DNA of 64,000 nucleotides, taken from Pithys albifrons albifrons (lineage: Eukaryota > Chordata > Aves > Passeriformes > Thamnophilidae). Position numbers and translations under genes: made by a program. Every line of letters begins with the position of its first letter. Positions within the stretch are counted from its first letter, which is position 1. Positions 11,701 to 24,976 of the stretch are shown in pieces. Below the pieces are notes generated by a model. It ran no database searches. It saw only the letters and a program-made list of their open reading frames with translations, and had not been told where the DNA came from. Where the stretch lies: the NCBI RefSeq assembly GCF_047495875.1, contig NC_092461.1, forward strand, positions 87,366,931-87,430,930, read 5' to 3'.

Positions 11701-13389
11701 ATCTCTGGAATGCAAAAAAAGTGATTAATGAAGAAGTGTATATTAATACTAGCCAATAACATTTTGTTCTTTATAGACAGAATCTTTGGAAGAATAGGGA
11801 ATCAATAACTGATGGTCAAAACAGGCAAAAGATACTGTCAGCTTCTATCATACTTATTAAAAACAAATGTTTTTTTCTCCAAGGCAGTATATTTTTGTGA
11901 GACTTCAAAAAACATAGCAAAAATACCACACAACCCACTTATATTACCAGTCAACATTAATTTTGAAATTATCTTAAACCCAAAGCTTATCTGCTTTTAC
12001 TGCTGTCAGTCTCATATAATGAATTGATTCAGTGACTTGTGTTGCCACACGTCATGCATTTTCAGCTGGTAGGTGGCAGAACCTCCTTGAAAATGAGCAA
12101 GGATTAACATTTAGTTTCATTCCTCAACAGCACGAAGACATGCTGAGGCTTGACATGATCACTAGTGTGCTTTAGATAACAAAATCTGGTGCTCTCACTA
12201 GTGCTCATAAGCAAGGCTGCTGCACCATGTATGATGGATACAGAAAGAAACTTGTGAAAAGCAGAAGTTTATAATTTCTGCATCATGTCTGGTGCTCTGA
12301 AAGCTGTATAGCATTAAATCTCTTTTGAATTACAATTGGTTGGTTTAGAACTGGCACTGCTTGTAATATGACATTTTCTCATAAACTCAGAAAATGAAAC
12401 TTCTCTAAAACTGCATCTAAGGGTGTCTTGGGGAGAAAAGTAAGGATGCTTTGTAAGAACCAAGCACAGAACTCTGGATAATGCTCAGAGTAGAAAAGGA
12501 AGTGCATCAGGCAAATCACAGGTATTAACATATACATCCTTGCACAGCTCTAGGTAAGTACTGCAATGAACTTGCACTGTGAAAAATTAAGGTGAAATTA
12601 CTTTCTTGTGCTGTATGGTTACATTTCTAATGTATTACATGCAAAAAAATCTGTGAATGCATATAGTGAAGAAAAACAAAAAAAAAGATATATTCACAAT
12701 GTATGAAAGAACTGGATTCTGATGGATAAACAGTTCACTGTTAAGTAACAATCATATAAGTTTTGTTCAGTTCAGTTTACAGAGTTAGTCTTTATATTCA
12801 GCAGGAAACCTACCTCACTTTCCAGCTAGTCATCTACCTACTTATGTCTAGCTGTCATTTATTTTTCAAATTATTAAGCATATTGGAATGTTATGAATAC
12901 ATAAGGTACTTAGTATGAAGTATTCACTACCTTAGTATGAAGGACAAGAGCTAGACAGCTCATCTACAGATGAAAGGTAGCATGGATAATTTTATAGGAA
13001 AGAATACAGCAGAGTTTTATGTATCAACATGAGTAACAAAATATTTTTAAATACTTAGTATTTTAAAAATAGGATTTTAGTATGTAAATATTTGTGAGAA
13101 GTGGGGAAAAATATGTTTTATATAAGTGAGAAAACACTTGTGACTGAAACTGTTAGTGGGTCATAACAGATCTTTATAGGTTTTGTCTTTCTCCTTTATG
13201 TGATTCTGGATTTTATCTTGTTCAGTTTTGTTCTGTCAGACTCTTTTAAGAGGGGGATTAAATCACAAGAACTTAAAATATCTGAATTATTATTTCATTA
13301 GCTATTCAAAATCCTGCATTATTAATATAGGATATTACATGGCATTTAAAGTTCTTTGAACTCCTGAAATACTTTTCTGTTCATATTTC
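8737..13389. other. Unique DNA, possible conserved noncoding blocks
   Basis: About 4.6 kb with no recognised repeat or exon. The 8750-8820 stretch is almost pure A/T. From about 9900 to 10560 the sequence has the look of a vertebrate noncoding regulatory block: TAATTAGC, ATGCTAATGGC and long non-repetitive mixed composition without open frames. That is an impression only and needs an alignment. Confidence 0.35.
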
Positions 13390-14405
13390 ATGGAATTATA
13401 TAATATACAGGGACACATCAGGATCACTGAGTCCAGCTCCTGCGCCTACAAAGGACTATCCCTAAAAGTCAAACGGTGAGTGTTGTCCAAATGCCTCTTG
13501 AACTCTGGAAGGCTTGTTGCTGTGACCACTTCCCTGGGAAACATGTTTCAGTGCTCAACCACCCTTTGGAAGAAAAATCTTTTCCTGATAACTAACCTAA
13601 ACCTCCCCTGACTCAGCTTCATATTTCCTTGAGTCCTGTCACTGGTGATAAGAGTGAAAAGATCTATACCTGCCCCTCTGCTTTCCTTCATGAGGGTGTT
13701 GAAGTCTACAATGAGGTCTACCCTCAGTCTCTTCTCCAAGCTGAACAAACCAAATGATCTCATCCGTTCCTCATATGGTTTCCCCTTCAGACCCTTCAGC
13801 ATTCTTGTGGCCCTCCTTTGAACTCTCTTCAAGAGCTTGATGTCATTTTTATTATTGTGGTGCCCAAAACTAGGCACAATATTCAAGGTGAGACTGACCC
13901 AGTGGAGAGGAGAGCAGGACAATCCCCTCCCTTGACCGATTGGTGATGCTTTGCCTGATGCCCCCCAGGACATGGCTGGACCTCCTGGCTGCCAGGGCAC
14001 TGCTGACTCATATTCAGCTTGCTGTCGACCAGGACCACCAGGTCCCTTTCCATAGCTTTGCCCTCCAGTCTCTCCTTCCCCAGTCTGTACACACAACCAG
14101 GGTTGGCCCATCCCAGGTGCAGAATCTGGTACTTGCCCTTGTTGAATTTCATATTGTTGGTGATTGTACATCTCTAACTTGAGGTCTCTCTTCAGGGCCT
14201 CTTTGCCTTTGAGGGAATCAACAGCTCCTCCCAGTTTAGTGTCATCAGCAAACTTACTAGGTATTCCATGAAGATGTTCAAGAGCACTGAGCCAAGGATG
14301 GAGACCTGTGGAACACCATTAGTGACTGGATGCTACTCTGATGTTATCCCATTCACTATAACTCTTTGTGCCCAGCCCATGAGCCATTTAAAGTTAATAG
14401 TGAAC
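13390..14405 (-). mobile_element. CR1 LINE 3' portion, diverged
   Basis: A 5'-truncated CR1 on the minus strand, about 1 kb long. Its right part encodes remains of the ORF2 C-terminus: MKFNKGKYQILHLG, GHHN and RVQRRATRMLKGLKGKPYEER fall in two frames, so a frameshift is present. The left edge near 13390 resembles the CR1 3' end (CATGGAATTATATAA in place of CATAGAATCATAGAA). The RT catalytic core is missing through 5' truncation. It is a dead insertion, typical of bird genomes. Confidence 0.9.
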
Positions 14406-15540
14406 CAGATTGTAGCACCACCTTATAAATTTTTTAAGTAGCAATGTTAAGTACTTACACAAAATAGAGTTCAAAATACTTCACAAAAAATACTTGACTA
14501 AAATTCAAAGCAAGAAAACAATGGATTTCACTCATTTGATACACAATCTGTTTTTTTCTGTTCAACTAAACAATATAATAGGAATTATTTATGACTTATA
14601 TATACATAATTTTTATGCAATTATGGTACTTATCCTATGCCAAAGGGAGGATGAAGTAAAAAAATAAATTATTTAGCACATTTGCATGAATTGCTCAGCT
14701 TCTTATTCTGAGAGTTTAAAGAGATTTGCTTAAAATCAGACTAAAAACTAAATGAAATCCAGAAGTAGTTTCTAGAGTCTTTACTCTTATCACCAAATAC
14801 CTCTCAGCATTTTTAAAAAGTTTTTTCTTTCTGAAAATAAAAATATTGAGAATGTTGCTGTTTGTATTTGCAGTCACCAATACAATCTATATTTTTTATT
14901 AAACTCAAGCTTTTTGTCAATTCAAACATTTTGATTATATTTTAATTTTATTTAATATAATGAAAAAGTGGTGAAAAATAATGAACCTGTTTTATTATTT
15001 CTGAAATAAGAAAATTTGTATTATTATCTAGTTTGAATAATTTTGGTTTCTCTCTTATTAAATGAATCTCAAAACCAGAAAAAGAATTTATTTCTGCTTA
15101 TTGGTCACTAGAGCTATGTTAGACTAAAAAACAAATATGATCATTGGGATTTCAGCAGTATAAATAAGTGGTGTCTGGCAGAGTGCAAGAACAATGACAT
15201 TTATTTTTTGAATACTTTCCCATAAAACTACTTCTGATTTACAGTAATACAGAATACTAAAATAAGTCAGTATGAAAAATACATTTGAATATTTTAATGC
15301 TCCAATCCCAAAGCCTTAAGCTTTACTGGGAGTACTACTTTTATGTAAGGCTCCAAGAGTTCCCATTCAAACTTTTGCAAAGTCTTTTAGTTCTTTAATA
15401 CCTTTAATTCACGTAAAGAGAACATTCTACATGCTCTTTCCCAAGACACTTTAATTTAGTAAGAAAATAGGCATTTTGGCAAAAGGTTCACAAGAGCAAC
15501 ATACAACCAAGGAGAAAAAGCATTTCACTAAAGCCCCCAG
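14406..15540. other. Unique AT-rich DNA, no gene seen
   Basis: No repeat, exon or RNA gene was recognised. Confidence 0.5.
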
Positions 15541-16560
15541 CATGTAACAACCCTAACAACACTTAGTAAAATACAATCCATTGGTTTTAAGTTATGCAAA
15601 AGAGATTAAGGGAAGAGTAAAATAAGAAAATAGATTAAGAGAAGAAAGAGTAAAGAAAGAGTGAGACCAATAATTCTCCATTGTTTGATAATTTTCTATT
15701 GCCCTTTACAATGTAAATTTCTGTTAAGGTAGTTGTGGTAACATAAGTATCTAGAGTGTACATAAGAGATGCTGAACAAAGACGCTTTATAAACAGCTGT
15801 AAATACACTGCTCAACAGAGTTCAAATAAAGTCCAAGCTCCAAACAACCATGAGAGACCACCAAGAGACCACCAGAAGACCTCTAGTGACCACATAAAGG
15901 CTTCTGAAGAATTACTTAGAATAAATTAACATACGTATTAACCTTAAAAGGCAAGTAGTGAATAGGTAAGACATTCACTGAATATGCAAAATTGTAAGTA
16001 AATATTAGCTATTCTGAGCCGAGAAGGGGTAACACACATGATTAGAGGAGTGATCCTCCTGTGTGTCTAGTGCTGATAATAAAAGATTGGCTGACCACTA
16101 GTGTTCACAAATTAAGTCTTGAGAGTTTCTTTTTGCCAATTTATGGTAACAAGAAGAAGAGAGAAAGAGTAAAAAAAGAGGCTGGAATAAGAAATTGCAT
16201 AGTTACCACCAAACAGTCACATGACAATGACATGTCCCAAGACAAAAGGCAAAATGGAGCCCCTTTTTGCCTCTATTATATCGTCTGGCCAGCATGGCCA
16301 CATCTCCCAGCTGGGACATCCAGTTTACTGACCGCTCAGTGACCCCCAGACCAGAGTGATGGTTGATGTAGCCAACCAAAGCCTGCAGGGATGATGCGTG
16401 TGTGGGCTACGTGGCTGCTGATACTGCCATGAGGCTGTCGACCCAACCTCACCTCCCGCTGGAGACACACGCACACACACAAGCTGGTGGATTCAATCCA
16501 GTTGAACAATCTAGCAAGATATGAATCCAGTCTCTCACAAAGATATACCAAAAGATATAA
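15541..16560 (+). mobile_element. Possible retroviral LTR-like sequence
   Basis: Weak evidence only. A TATA-like TTTATAAAC lies at about 15787, with AATAAAG about 40 bp later. A second AATAAAA occurs near 16078 in front of a GC-richer block up to about 16500, which differs in composition from its flanks. Possible TG and CA edges exist (TGTAACAACCC near 15543; GGTAACA near 16150), but I found no matching target duplication. It could be an old LTR with a scrap of internal sequence, or ordinary unique DNA. Confidence 0.3.
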
Positions 16561-18294
16561 AGAAAGTTAATTATAATAATATTTTCTAAAAGCTACAACA
16601 TTATTAAATGACCAGTTTTAGTGTTTAAACACCTTTTTTCTGTGTATGGAGTAGGTCAACCATTACCAAAGGAAATACAGAACTTTTATGTATGGATTCA
16701 TTTAGATGAATGACTAATATTTAACCTTATTTGAAAGTTTGTTTAAGGTTTCCCTCTTTGGTTTGCTCCCCACCCCCACTCCCACCCACCCAATGCCATC
16801 CTTCTTTTTGTATTTTTCCTTTAATTGGTTTCCAGTTCTAAAATTAAAACTTGACTGGCTCTCCAGAAATTCTTTCTTTGGGCATCTCTTTTACAGTGCT
16901 TCATTTAGTGACTGTCTCTAAGTTCATCACACTCTTTCTCACTGGGAAAAAAAGAAAGAAATGATGAAAGGAGACAAGTGCAGTCAACAAGTACAAAAGG
17001 TAAAACATCACTATCTGAAAGTGAGGCACCTCAGGGCAGCCCGAAAGAATGCACGTTTTCACTTTTGAGTAACACCATTACATACATGAAAATTAAAAAC
17101 AGAAATCCCAAAGCTTGTAATGACACCAAAGTGATATTGACTAAAGTGAGAAGAGGTGGTGACCAGAGATTTCAGGTGACAGTCAGAGTAGAAAGCTAAA
17201 AATGAGAGATTCAGCAAATACATGCTGTGCAAGCATGATCATCATCTTGCAGGGAAGGAATAAATACAAATATATGTGTATATTAAAAAGCATGACTGTC
17301 AAAAGAACTGTAAGGAAAGCCTATCTTCTATATATGCAGTTCTCCTTGAATTTTGTAGAAAACAATACTGTCTGTAAGTCAGAGACTTTCTTTTTGCTGG
17401 AATTTTCTTTGAAAAGCAGTGTTACAGAAGCAGAATAATTTCTGTATCAGGTTCTGGAAGAACAAAGACAAAAATACAAAGGAAGGAAGAGGTAATTAAG
17501 ATCATCTCGTCTGAGGAGCATAAAGCATGTTATACAATTGCGTACTACTAGCAGTTTAATACTCAGATGTTCTAGGTAGATTTGACCACTGATGTTTCAA
17601 AGACTACCCTTTTTTACAAATAACATTAAAAATCATGTCTGATTATTCCATGGTCTGTTTAACATGACTTTAGGGACTATGCAGCTGTTTCAGAATGTTT
17701 TTCCCATAATAAAACATTGGGAAAATCATCTGAAAAATTTGTACTTTCTCCTTCTCCCCTCCCACCTCCTCCTTCTCCTTCTCTCTTTTTCTTTTCAATT
17801 GTAATTACAATTACCTCTTAATTTAACATTTCTTAAAATGAGATGAGTATTGGATGGGAACTCTGATAATCTTAATTTAACTTCTGGAGCTGCAACTGCA
17901 TAACTTCAATTACATTTCTAAAGGTGCAAGCCTCAATCTTCCTACTTATAAAAAAGGAATAATAACTCAGAAATACTCCCAAAATTTTGACAATACTTAT
18001 TATTTAATTTTTAAAAATTTAGTAATCACAGGCAGAATAAGGAGGCAGAATGATTCCTTTTTTACTTAAATGGATAAGAAAAGTTTTCTGTTGGCCCTTT
18101 TATACAACTCATTAAGTCAGGAGAAGAACATCCCCAACAGAGTAGGCAGGAAGTAAGCATTCCCCATGAGTATGTCTATAACTAAACATGGACAGTCCAG
18201 TCAAGACACCATTGCTCTTCTCACCATCACACCTTTGCTATGTTATATGATAAACTCACATATATAAAAGAGCTGTGAAAAAAGGACAAGGGGA
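16561..18294. other. Unique DNA with a pyrimidine-rich tract, no gene seen
   Basis: No exon or repeat family was recognised. A pyrimidine-rich stretch lies at about 17746-17800 on the plus strand. Confidence 0.45.
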
Positions 18295-18612
18295 AATTGG
18301 GCTATGGTGTCTGTCTCTTCTCTCAGGTAGCAAGAGATTAGACATAAAGAAATGACCTCTAGTTGCATCAGGAGAAGTTTAAATTGCATATAAGAAAAAA
18401 AAAAATAAACAGCCTTCACCAAAAGGGTTGTCAAGCACTGTAACAGTCTGACATGTTGGGAAGAAGCTGACTAACCATCCCTTAGGGTATTTAAAAGATG
18501 TGTAGATGTGATGTTAAGGGACATGGGACATGTGGTGGACTTGGCAGTGTTAGGTTAATTGTGAGACTTAATCTTAGTGGTCTTTTCCAACACAAATGAC
18601 TCTATGATTCTG
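18295..18612 (+). mobile_element. CR1 LINE 3' end
   Basis: The last about 320 bp of a CR1 in plus orientation. Blocks typical of the CR1 C-terminus and 3' UTR are present: GTCTCTTCTCTCAGGTA, TTCACCAAAAGGGTTGTCAAGC, GGTCTTTTCCAACA. The element ends in ATGACTCTATGATTCTG, a variant of the ATTCTATG octamer terminus. A short A-run interrupts the ORF2 remnant near 18395. The copy is 5'-truncated and non-coding. Confidence 0.85.
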
Positions 18613-18629
18613 CATTGGAGAGTGCCTTA

Positions 18630-19190
18630 GTGGTGGGTTAACCTTGGTTGACCACCAACTTCTCACCATGTTGCTCTAATTCTAATCCTAATCCTCCCCT
18701 TTTTCACTAGGGAAAATATAACAAAAAGTTCATTGGTAGAGATACGAATTTGACATCAATAGCCAATTACTGTCACTGGTAAAACAAACTTGTAGGGAAA
18801 TTAATTTACTTCTTTTTTCTAGTTAACCAGAATAGGATAAAGAGAAATTAAAAAAAAAAAAAAGAATCTTTAAACACATTCCTCTCACCCCTCTGTTCTC
18901 CCCAGGTTCAACTTCACTTCCAACTCTTTTACACCTGCTCCAGTATAGGAGTCTTTCACCAACTTCTTCAACATGGATCCTTCCCATGGTCTGTAGTTCT
19001 TTAAGAAGAACTGATCTAGCATGAGTTCTTTGCATAGAGTGCAGTCCTCATGAATGGACTGTGCCAGCATGGATCCCCCACACACTCACAATTCCTGACA
19101 GAAAACCTGCTCCTTTGTGGGCGTCACTCCATAGGCTGCAGTTCCTGCCAGAACCCTTCTCCAGTGCAGTTTCTCTGAATATTCAACAAA
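18630..19190 (-). mobile_element. Truncated avian LTR fragment
   Basis: An LTR-derived fragment recognised from its pattern. It starts TGGTGGGTTAACC, has an AAAATATAAC block, a CCAATTACTGTCACTGG block, CCCAGGTTCAACTTCACTTCC, and then degenerate repeated CTGCTCC...GTGGG...GGCTGCAGTTC units. These occur in a GC-rich LTR family common in birds. By analogy the retroviral sense strand is minus. The right part is missing and no target duplication was found. Confidence 0.6.
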
Positions 19191-19294
19191 TTTTACCCTG
19201 TAATAGACATTCACCATTTTTTGGTAAAAAATTATAGCTACTAATAGAAAAGTGTACTGGAGTAATTGCCTACAGGCCTGAGATATGGTCAGTC

Positions 19295-20115
19295 ACAGAA
19301 TCACAGAATATGCTGAGTTGGAAGGGAACAACAAGAATCATCATGTCCATCTCCTTCCCCTGCACTGGACCATACCTAAGAGTCACATCATGTGACTGAA
19401 AGTATCATTTAAATCCTACTTGAATTCTGTCAGGCTTGGTGCTGTGATGACTTCCCTGGGGAACCTGTTCCAGTGCCCAATCACCTTGAAGAAACTTGTC
19501 TTACTATCTAACCGAAACCTCCCCTGACATAGCTTCGTGACATTCTCTTACATCCTGTCACTGGTCACCAGAAAGAAGAGATCAGTGCCTGTCCCTCCTG
19601 TTCCCCTCATGAGGAAGTTTTAGATTGCAAAATCTCCTTTCAGTCTCTTCTCCAAGCTGAACAAACCAAGTGACCTCATCCACTCTTCACAGACCCTTAA
19701 CCACCTTTGTTGCCCCTCTTTGAACACCCTCCAATAGCTTAATGTCTTTCCAATATTGTGGTGCCCAAAACTGCACACAATATTCAAGGTGAGGCCACTC
19801 CACTGCAGAGCAGAGCAGGACAATCCCTTCCCTCGACCTGCTGGTGATGCTGTGCCTGATGTCCCCCAGGACATGGTTGGCTCTCCTGGCTGCCAGGGCA
19901 TTGCTGACTCATATTCAGCTTGCAGTCAACAAGGACCCCCAGGTCCCTTTCCGTGGTACTGCTTTCCAGCATCACATGTCCCACTCTGGATGAACATACA
20001 AGGTTGCCCCATCTCAGGTGCAGAATCCATCACTTTCCCTTGTTGAACTTTATATGGTTGGTCATTGTATAGTCCTCTAATTCCTATCTGGAGGTTGCTG
20101 CTGCTTCTCTTCCAA
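19295..20115 (-). mobile_element. CR1 LINE 3' portion
   Basis: A minus-strand CR1 of about 0.8 kb. The plus-strand left edge is CACAGAATCACAGAATATG, the usual reverse complement of a CR1 3' terminus. ORF2 C-terminal remains include the MSQQCPGSQE and FGHHN segments and SLGLFSLEKRLKGD, scattered over frames by indels. The copy is 5'-truncated and lacks the RT catalytic motifs. Confidence 0.9.
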
Positions 20116-20346
20116 GCTGAACCCTTCAAAAAGGTTAATACTTTTCTCTGTTTTGCTTTCTCTCTGGCTCTTTCCTTTTTTTTTTTTCTTTTCTCTTATT
20201 TCACCTCAACCTCATAAGAAGGATTGTGTGCCATTAGATTATCAGTTATCTCTATGGTTTGGATATACTCACAATAATTTGTGCATTTGACATAATTGTG
20301 GATGCTCACAACGTACAGTGGATTTTAGAACCTGAGACCGACCCCT

Positions 20347-20778
20347 TGTGGCTCAGGAACAGCACTCCTGCTCTTCTCCTGCCAAACCCCTCCAGCAGAG
20401 AGAGGCAAAAAGGCAGAGATTATGGGCTGAGATAACAATTTACTGGAAACAGAAAGGAGACAAGAAAATGAACAGTAACAGCAACAACAATACAACAACA
20501 GTGTACAAAAGAGAGGGTATTTTACATGCAAAATGCTCACCAACCTAAACCGATGTGGCGTCACCTCGAGACAATGAAGAAAATGGTGAAGGGACCCTCT
20601 GACACCTCTTCTTCCCAACCACAAGCCACTTCTCCTTTCTTCTCAAAGTGAGAATCCCTTACTTCTCCCCTCCAGCAATGATATGTTATAGAATAAAAAC
20701 TCAGACACTCCTACATGGCTCCATGCTTCTTAGCGCTGGTGTGAAATATTAACCCTTCCCTTGGCCAAAAACAGGACA
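20347..20778 (-). mobile_element. Solo LTR, another family
   Basis: A 432-bp element with plus-strand left edge TGTGGCTCAGG and right edge AAACAGGACA; on minus it reads TGTCCT...AGCCACA, the TG...CA form of an LTR. CCCT lies immediately outside both ends (20343-20346 and 20779-20782). A 5-bp CCCTT reading is possible if the left edge shifts by one base. No retroviral coding sequence is attached, so it is a solo LTR. The 4-5 bp ambiguity leaves the ERV class open. Confidence 0.65.
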
Positions 20779-20782
20779 CCCT

Positions 20783-23523
20783 TCTTGACTCAAAATTTAC
20801 ATTAACTTTATACACACTCTCTACAGAGGGACATTTATACTCTGATATTCTATTAAATTCTAGCCCCTCTCTCTTTTCAGATTTTGTCCAAAAAACTAAC
20901 AGAGAAAAAAATCAGTAAGGTCATTATTTCAGTCAGCCACAGGGAAAGGATCTAGTTTTCTCAACACATGGCTTTTTACAAATTGAAACTACTTTTATTT
21001 TAGTTGTCAGAAGTTGGAATAGTTTTTCAGCTTTTGGGGTTTTTTTCCTGATGTGGCAATATTAAAAATAGCTCATGAAATGTTTTGATGAGGGACAGAA
21101 GGTGATAACGTAAAAAATGCTCATGCCAGTATTTGGGTTTCAGTCTTGTACAGGGGATATTGCTAATTGTAAAATGATTTAAAAAGCATCTGTCTCTGGT
21201 ACAGATCTATGGCACCCTTCTAGGTGAAATTAATATATTGATACAGCATTTTGTGACTCAATTGCTATTCTTGCTCTGTAAAGCTGTAATATATGGAAAA
21301 TTCTGCAGACTTCTATTCCCTGATGACCTATTGAGTATATGAAAAATGGAGAGTCCTTGGCTTGCATTTTAACAGCTTGCATCTATCCTACCTTTGTCAG
21401 GCTTTTGGTTGTGTTTTCAACTTCAATAGTGTTGCTTTTAATTGTGACTTAATCAGAGAAGAATAAAACACTGAGCAGCTCAATGACCATTTTACACACA
21501 GAGCTGTACATTTTGTAGATAAAAATGTGGCCATAAAATGAGACTTATAGGTTTCTAAGGCTTGTAATCACTAACAGACCTCCTAAAAATGGTTGCAAGC
21601 TACTCAGAGAACGGAATCTGACAATAAAGAGGTAGTTGCTATGAAATAAAATTTTATAATTTTTCAAGTTTCTAGTTTCATATATGTTCAGATGTGGTTG
21701 ATTCAGCTCAGATTTTCACTGAGATGCTGCGGCAGCTCACTAGCACTACTGGTATTCTATCTCACCAAGTTAGAGATCTGTTCTTTTTGCTGAGACACTA
21801 CCCATTTCCTGTTTTCATATCATCATAAAAATACCTGGAAAGACTATTTTTTTATGTTTGACATTTACCTTCTTCACATGAACAATTCTTAATAATTTTT
21901 TGCTTTATTATTTTAAAACATAGATAGCCAAGAGGTGGCAGTAGTCCATCCTGCTTTTACTCTGTGTTTTATCATTACAAGTATATGCTTGCCTTTATTT
22001 GATAGACAAAACTATTTCAAATCAGACACATGAATTTTTTTTTTTTAGTTTTCAATTGCCTAGCATTCTGAGTACAGCTCCCATTCGATCAAAGTCTCAA
22101 AGGTCTCTGTCACAAGCAGAGGAAAGTATCTCCTTTAAAGGCTCCATCCTCTGAAGACAGAGATAGGTGCTTACAAAGACAAGGTAAGTATGAGTGAGAC
22201 CAAGATAAGTCTTTAATCCTCATGCACAGTAAGTGAACAGGTACATCCTGTTCTCCCAAGCTTAAGTATTCCTTAATGACTTGTAGAGCCCTGTGATGTG
22301 ATTACATGCATCTCTATTTGTGAGGTCCGTGTTCCCAGACAAAACACTCAAGTACCAGGGTTATGAATGATTACTGAAATTCTCCTGTAATAGCCGGAAG
22401 TGAAGGGATGGAAGAGAAATGAGGATGGCCAACTGACAATAGGGCCACGGTCAGACATCAAGGATGACTTTTTCTACTCCCAACATAAAGCTTTTCCCTG
22501 TAGGGGTAAGCAGGGAAGTGTGTTATTGGAAAGCAGAAGATTTTTTTCACCTTGCCACTGTTTTTCTTCCAACCTTTCTACTTCACAATGAACATTTGTC
22601 TCCATGTGAGGAAGGGCTTCACATGGGGAGCCAGCTGGTAAGAGGAGCAGTATAAAGCTGGCTACTGTGTGTGAAAGCTGCTGGAGATCTTTCTTATCTC
22701 ATAAATAAACTCACACCTTGCCAGGGAAATAATGTGACAGGCTGAACTTTTTCCCAAAGTACGTAACTGAGAGATGGATGGATGAGCTGTGAGGATTAAG
22801 ACAGGTCTGCCCTGTATCTGAGAGTGCTGGAGGATGGCAAAATTGCATCCATGGTCAGAAACTTGGTGTGCTGCTTTCTTAGTAAGAAACACATATTGGT
22901 GAATAACAAGATTACCAAAAAGTCCATAAATAACTGGCAGTCTCTAGTTCCTGAAGGAAGCAGCCAAATAAATATAATTAATACCAGGACTCAGAAAATG
23001 ATGCAGATACTTTTGACCAAATTCAGAAATGAAATTCAGGCTAAGCAACACCGTGGGAAGACGTCCTGTGCTGAACAAGTCCAGAACAACATACTCAGTG
23101 TGATAAGTTACAGTTTTAATCAGGGCTAGATACTTTTCTCTGCTATTTCTGTGTCAAAAGGAATTTTATCTATATTTTCAGAAACAGAGAAATGAACTGA
23201 CTTCTTTACTGAGGAAAGGCTTCTGTGACACAGATGATGCAACAGCAGCAGCCAGGGCTCTGCCACAAGAGTGGTAGTTATACAATGTCTAAAATAATAA
23301 TAAAAAAAAAGATGGTCTTTGCTTACTTATGAGAAAGGACCAGGAAAGTCATACACAGGTCACAAGATCTGTTTAAATATTGATCACAGATAATGAGAAA
23401 AAAAGCAATAGACCAATAAACAGGAAAGAGGAAAGGAAGGGTATGCTATTTCTAAAGACTGGATTTTTTTTGTTAAGAGTTGCACAACACATACAGCTAC
23501 CGGTTGCATGTAGCTGTGTAGGT
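20783..23523. other. Unique DNA, no gene seen
   Basis: No repeat family, exon or RNA gene was recognised. The open frames around 22400-23130 overlap each other in several frames and show no motifs. Confidence 0.45.
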
Positions 23524-23573
23524 GTATAAATATATATATATATATGTATATGTATATACATATATATATATAT
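23524..23573. repeat. TA dinucleotide microsatellite
   Basis: An imperfect TA array with TG/CA interruptions, able to fold on itself. It directly abuts the 5' truncation point of the following CR1. Confidence 0.95.
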
Positions 23574-23576
23574 TCA

Positions 23577-24976
23577 GGTTAGCCAATGTGACAACTATCA
23601 ACAAGACTGATTGGAAGGAGGATCTGGGGAACCACAGGCCCGTAGTCTGACCTCAGTGCCAGGGAAGGCTATGGAACACATTATCTGAAGTGACATTACA
23701 TGGCACATACAGGATAACCAGGGGATCAGGTGCAGACAAGCATGGGTTTAGGAAAGACTGGTCCTGCTTGACCAACTTGTTTTCCTTTTATGACCAGGTG
23801 ACCTGCCTAGAGGGGAAATGGCTGTGGATGTTGTCTACCTGGACTTCAGTAAAGTCTTTGACACTGTCTTCTGCAGCATTCTCCCGAAGGAGCTGGCAGC
23901 CTTTTGATTTTACAGGTGTGCTCTTCACTGAATTAAAAACTACCTGATGGCCAAGCCCAGAGAGTGGTGGGGAATGGAGTTACATCCAGCTGGAAGTCGG
24001 TCACTCATGCTGCTCCCCAGGGCTCAGTGTTGGGGTCAGTCCTGTTTAATATCTCTATTCATGATTTGGATGAGGGGATTGACTACACACTCAGTAAGTT
24101 CACAAACAGCAGCAAGTTGGCTGGGAGTGGTCTGCTGAAGGGCAGGAAGGCTCTGCAGAAGGATCTGGACAGGACTGATTGATGGTTCAAGATCAGTTGT
24201 GTGAGGTTCAATAAGACCAAGTGATGGGTCCTACACTTTGGTCACAACAACCCCATGCAGCACTACAGGGTGGGGACAGAGTGGCTGGAAAGTGTCCCAG
24301 AGGAAAAGGACTTGAGGGTGCTGGCCCGCAACCAGCTGAATGTGAGCCAGCAGTGTGCCAGGTGGCCGGGAAGGTCAATGGTATCCTGGCTTATATCAGA
24401 AATAGTGTGGCCAGCAGCACTAGGGAAGTGATTGACTCTCTATACTAGATACTCATGAGGCCACACTTCTAATCCTATATCCAGTTTTGTGCCACTCACT
24501 TCAAGAAAGACATTGAGGTGCTGGAGCATGTCCAGAGAAGGACAAAGAAGATGCTGAAAGGTCTATAGAGTAAGTCATATGATGAGTGGCTGAGAGAGCT
24601 GTGATTATTTATTCTGGAGAAGAGAAGTCTCAGGGAAGACCTTGTTCTCTACAAGTACCTGAAAGGAGGTTGTAGCAAGGTGAGAATTGGCCTGTTCTCC
24701 CAGGCAATTAACAGCAGGATGAGAGTGAATGGCTGTGCCAGGGGAGGTTCAGGTTAGGCATCAGGAAGACTTTCTAGGAAGACTTCACTAAAAGAGTAGT
24801 CAAGCATTGGAATGGGCTTCCCAGAGAACTGGTGGAGTGACTGTCCCTGGAAGTATTAAGAAAATGATGTGGCACACTTAGGGCTACAGTTTAGTTTATG
24901 TGGTAGTGTTCAGTGAAGGATGGGACCTGGTTATCTTGAAGGTCTTTTCCCACCTTAATGATTTTATGATTCTGAG
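23577..24976 (+). mobile_element. CR1 LINE, RT half to 3' end
   Basis: A 1.4-kb plus-strand CR1. It starts at the ORF2 LANV-like block (GTTAGCCAATGTGAC) and continues through RT remains: HGFRKDWSCLTNL, VVYLDFSKVFD-like, [21 protein letters not shown], and a thumb region with the [18 protein letters not shown] segment. It ends with ATTTTATGATTCTGA. Many stops and frameshifts are present, and the FADD-type catalytic motif is degraded (SKFTNSSKL). It is an old, inactive copy. Confidence 0.92.
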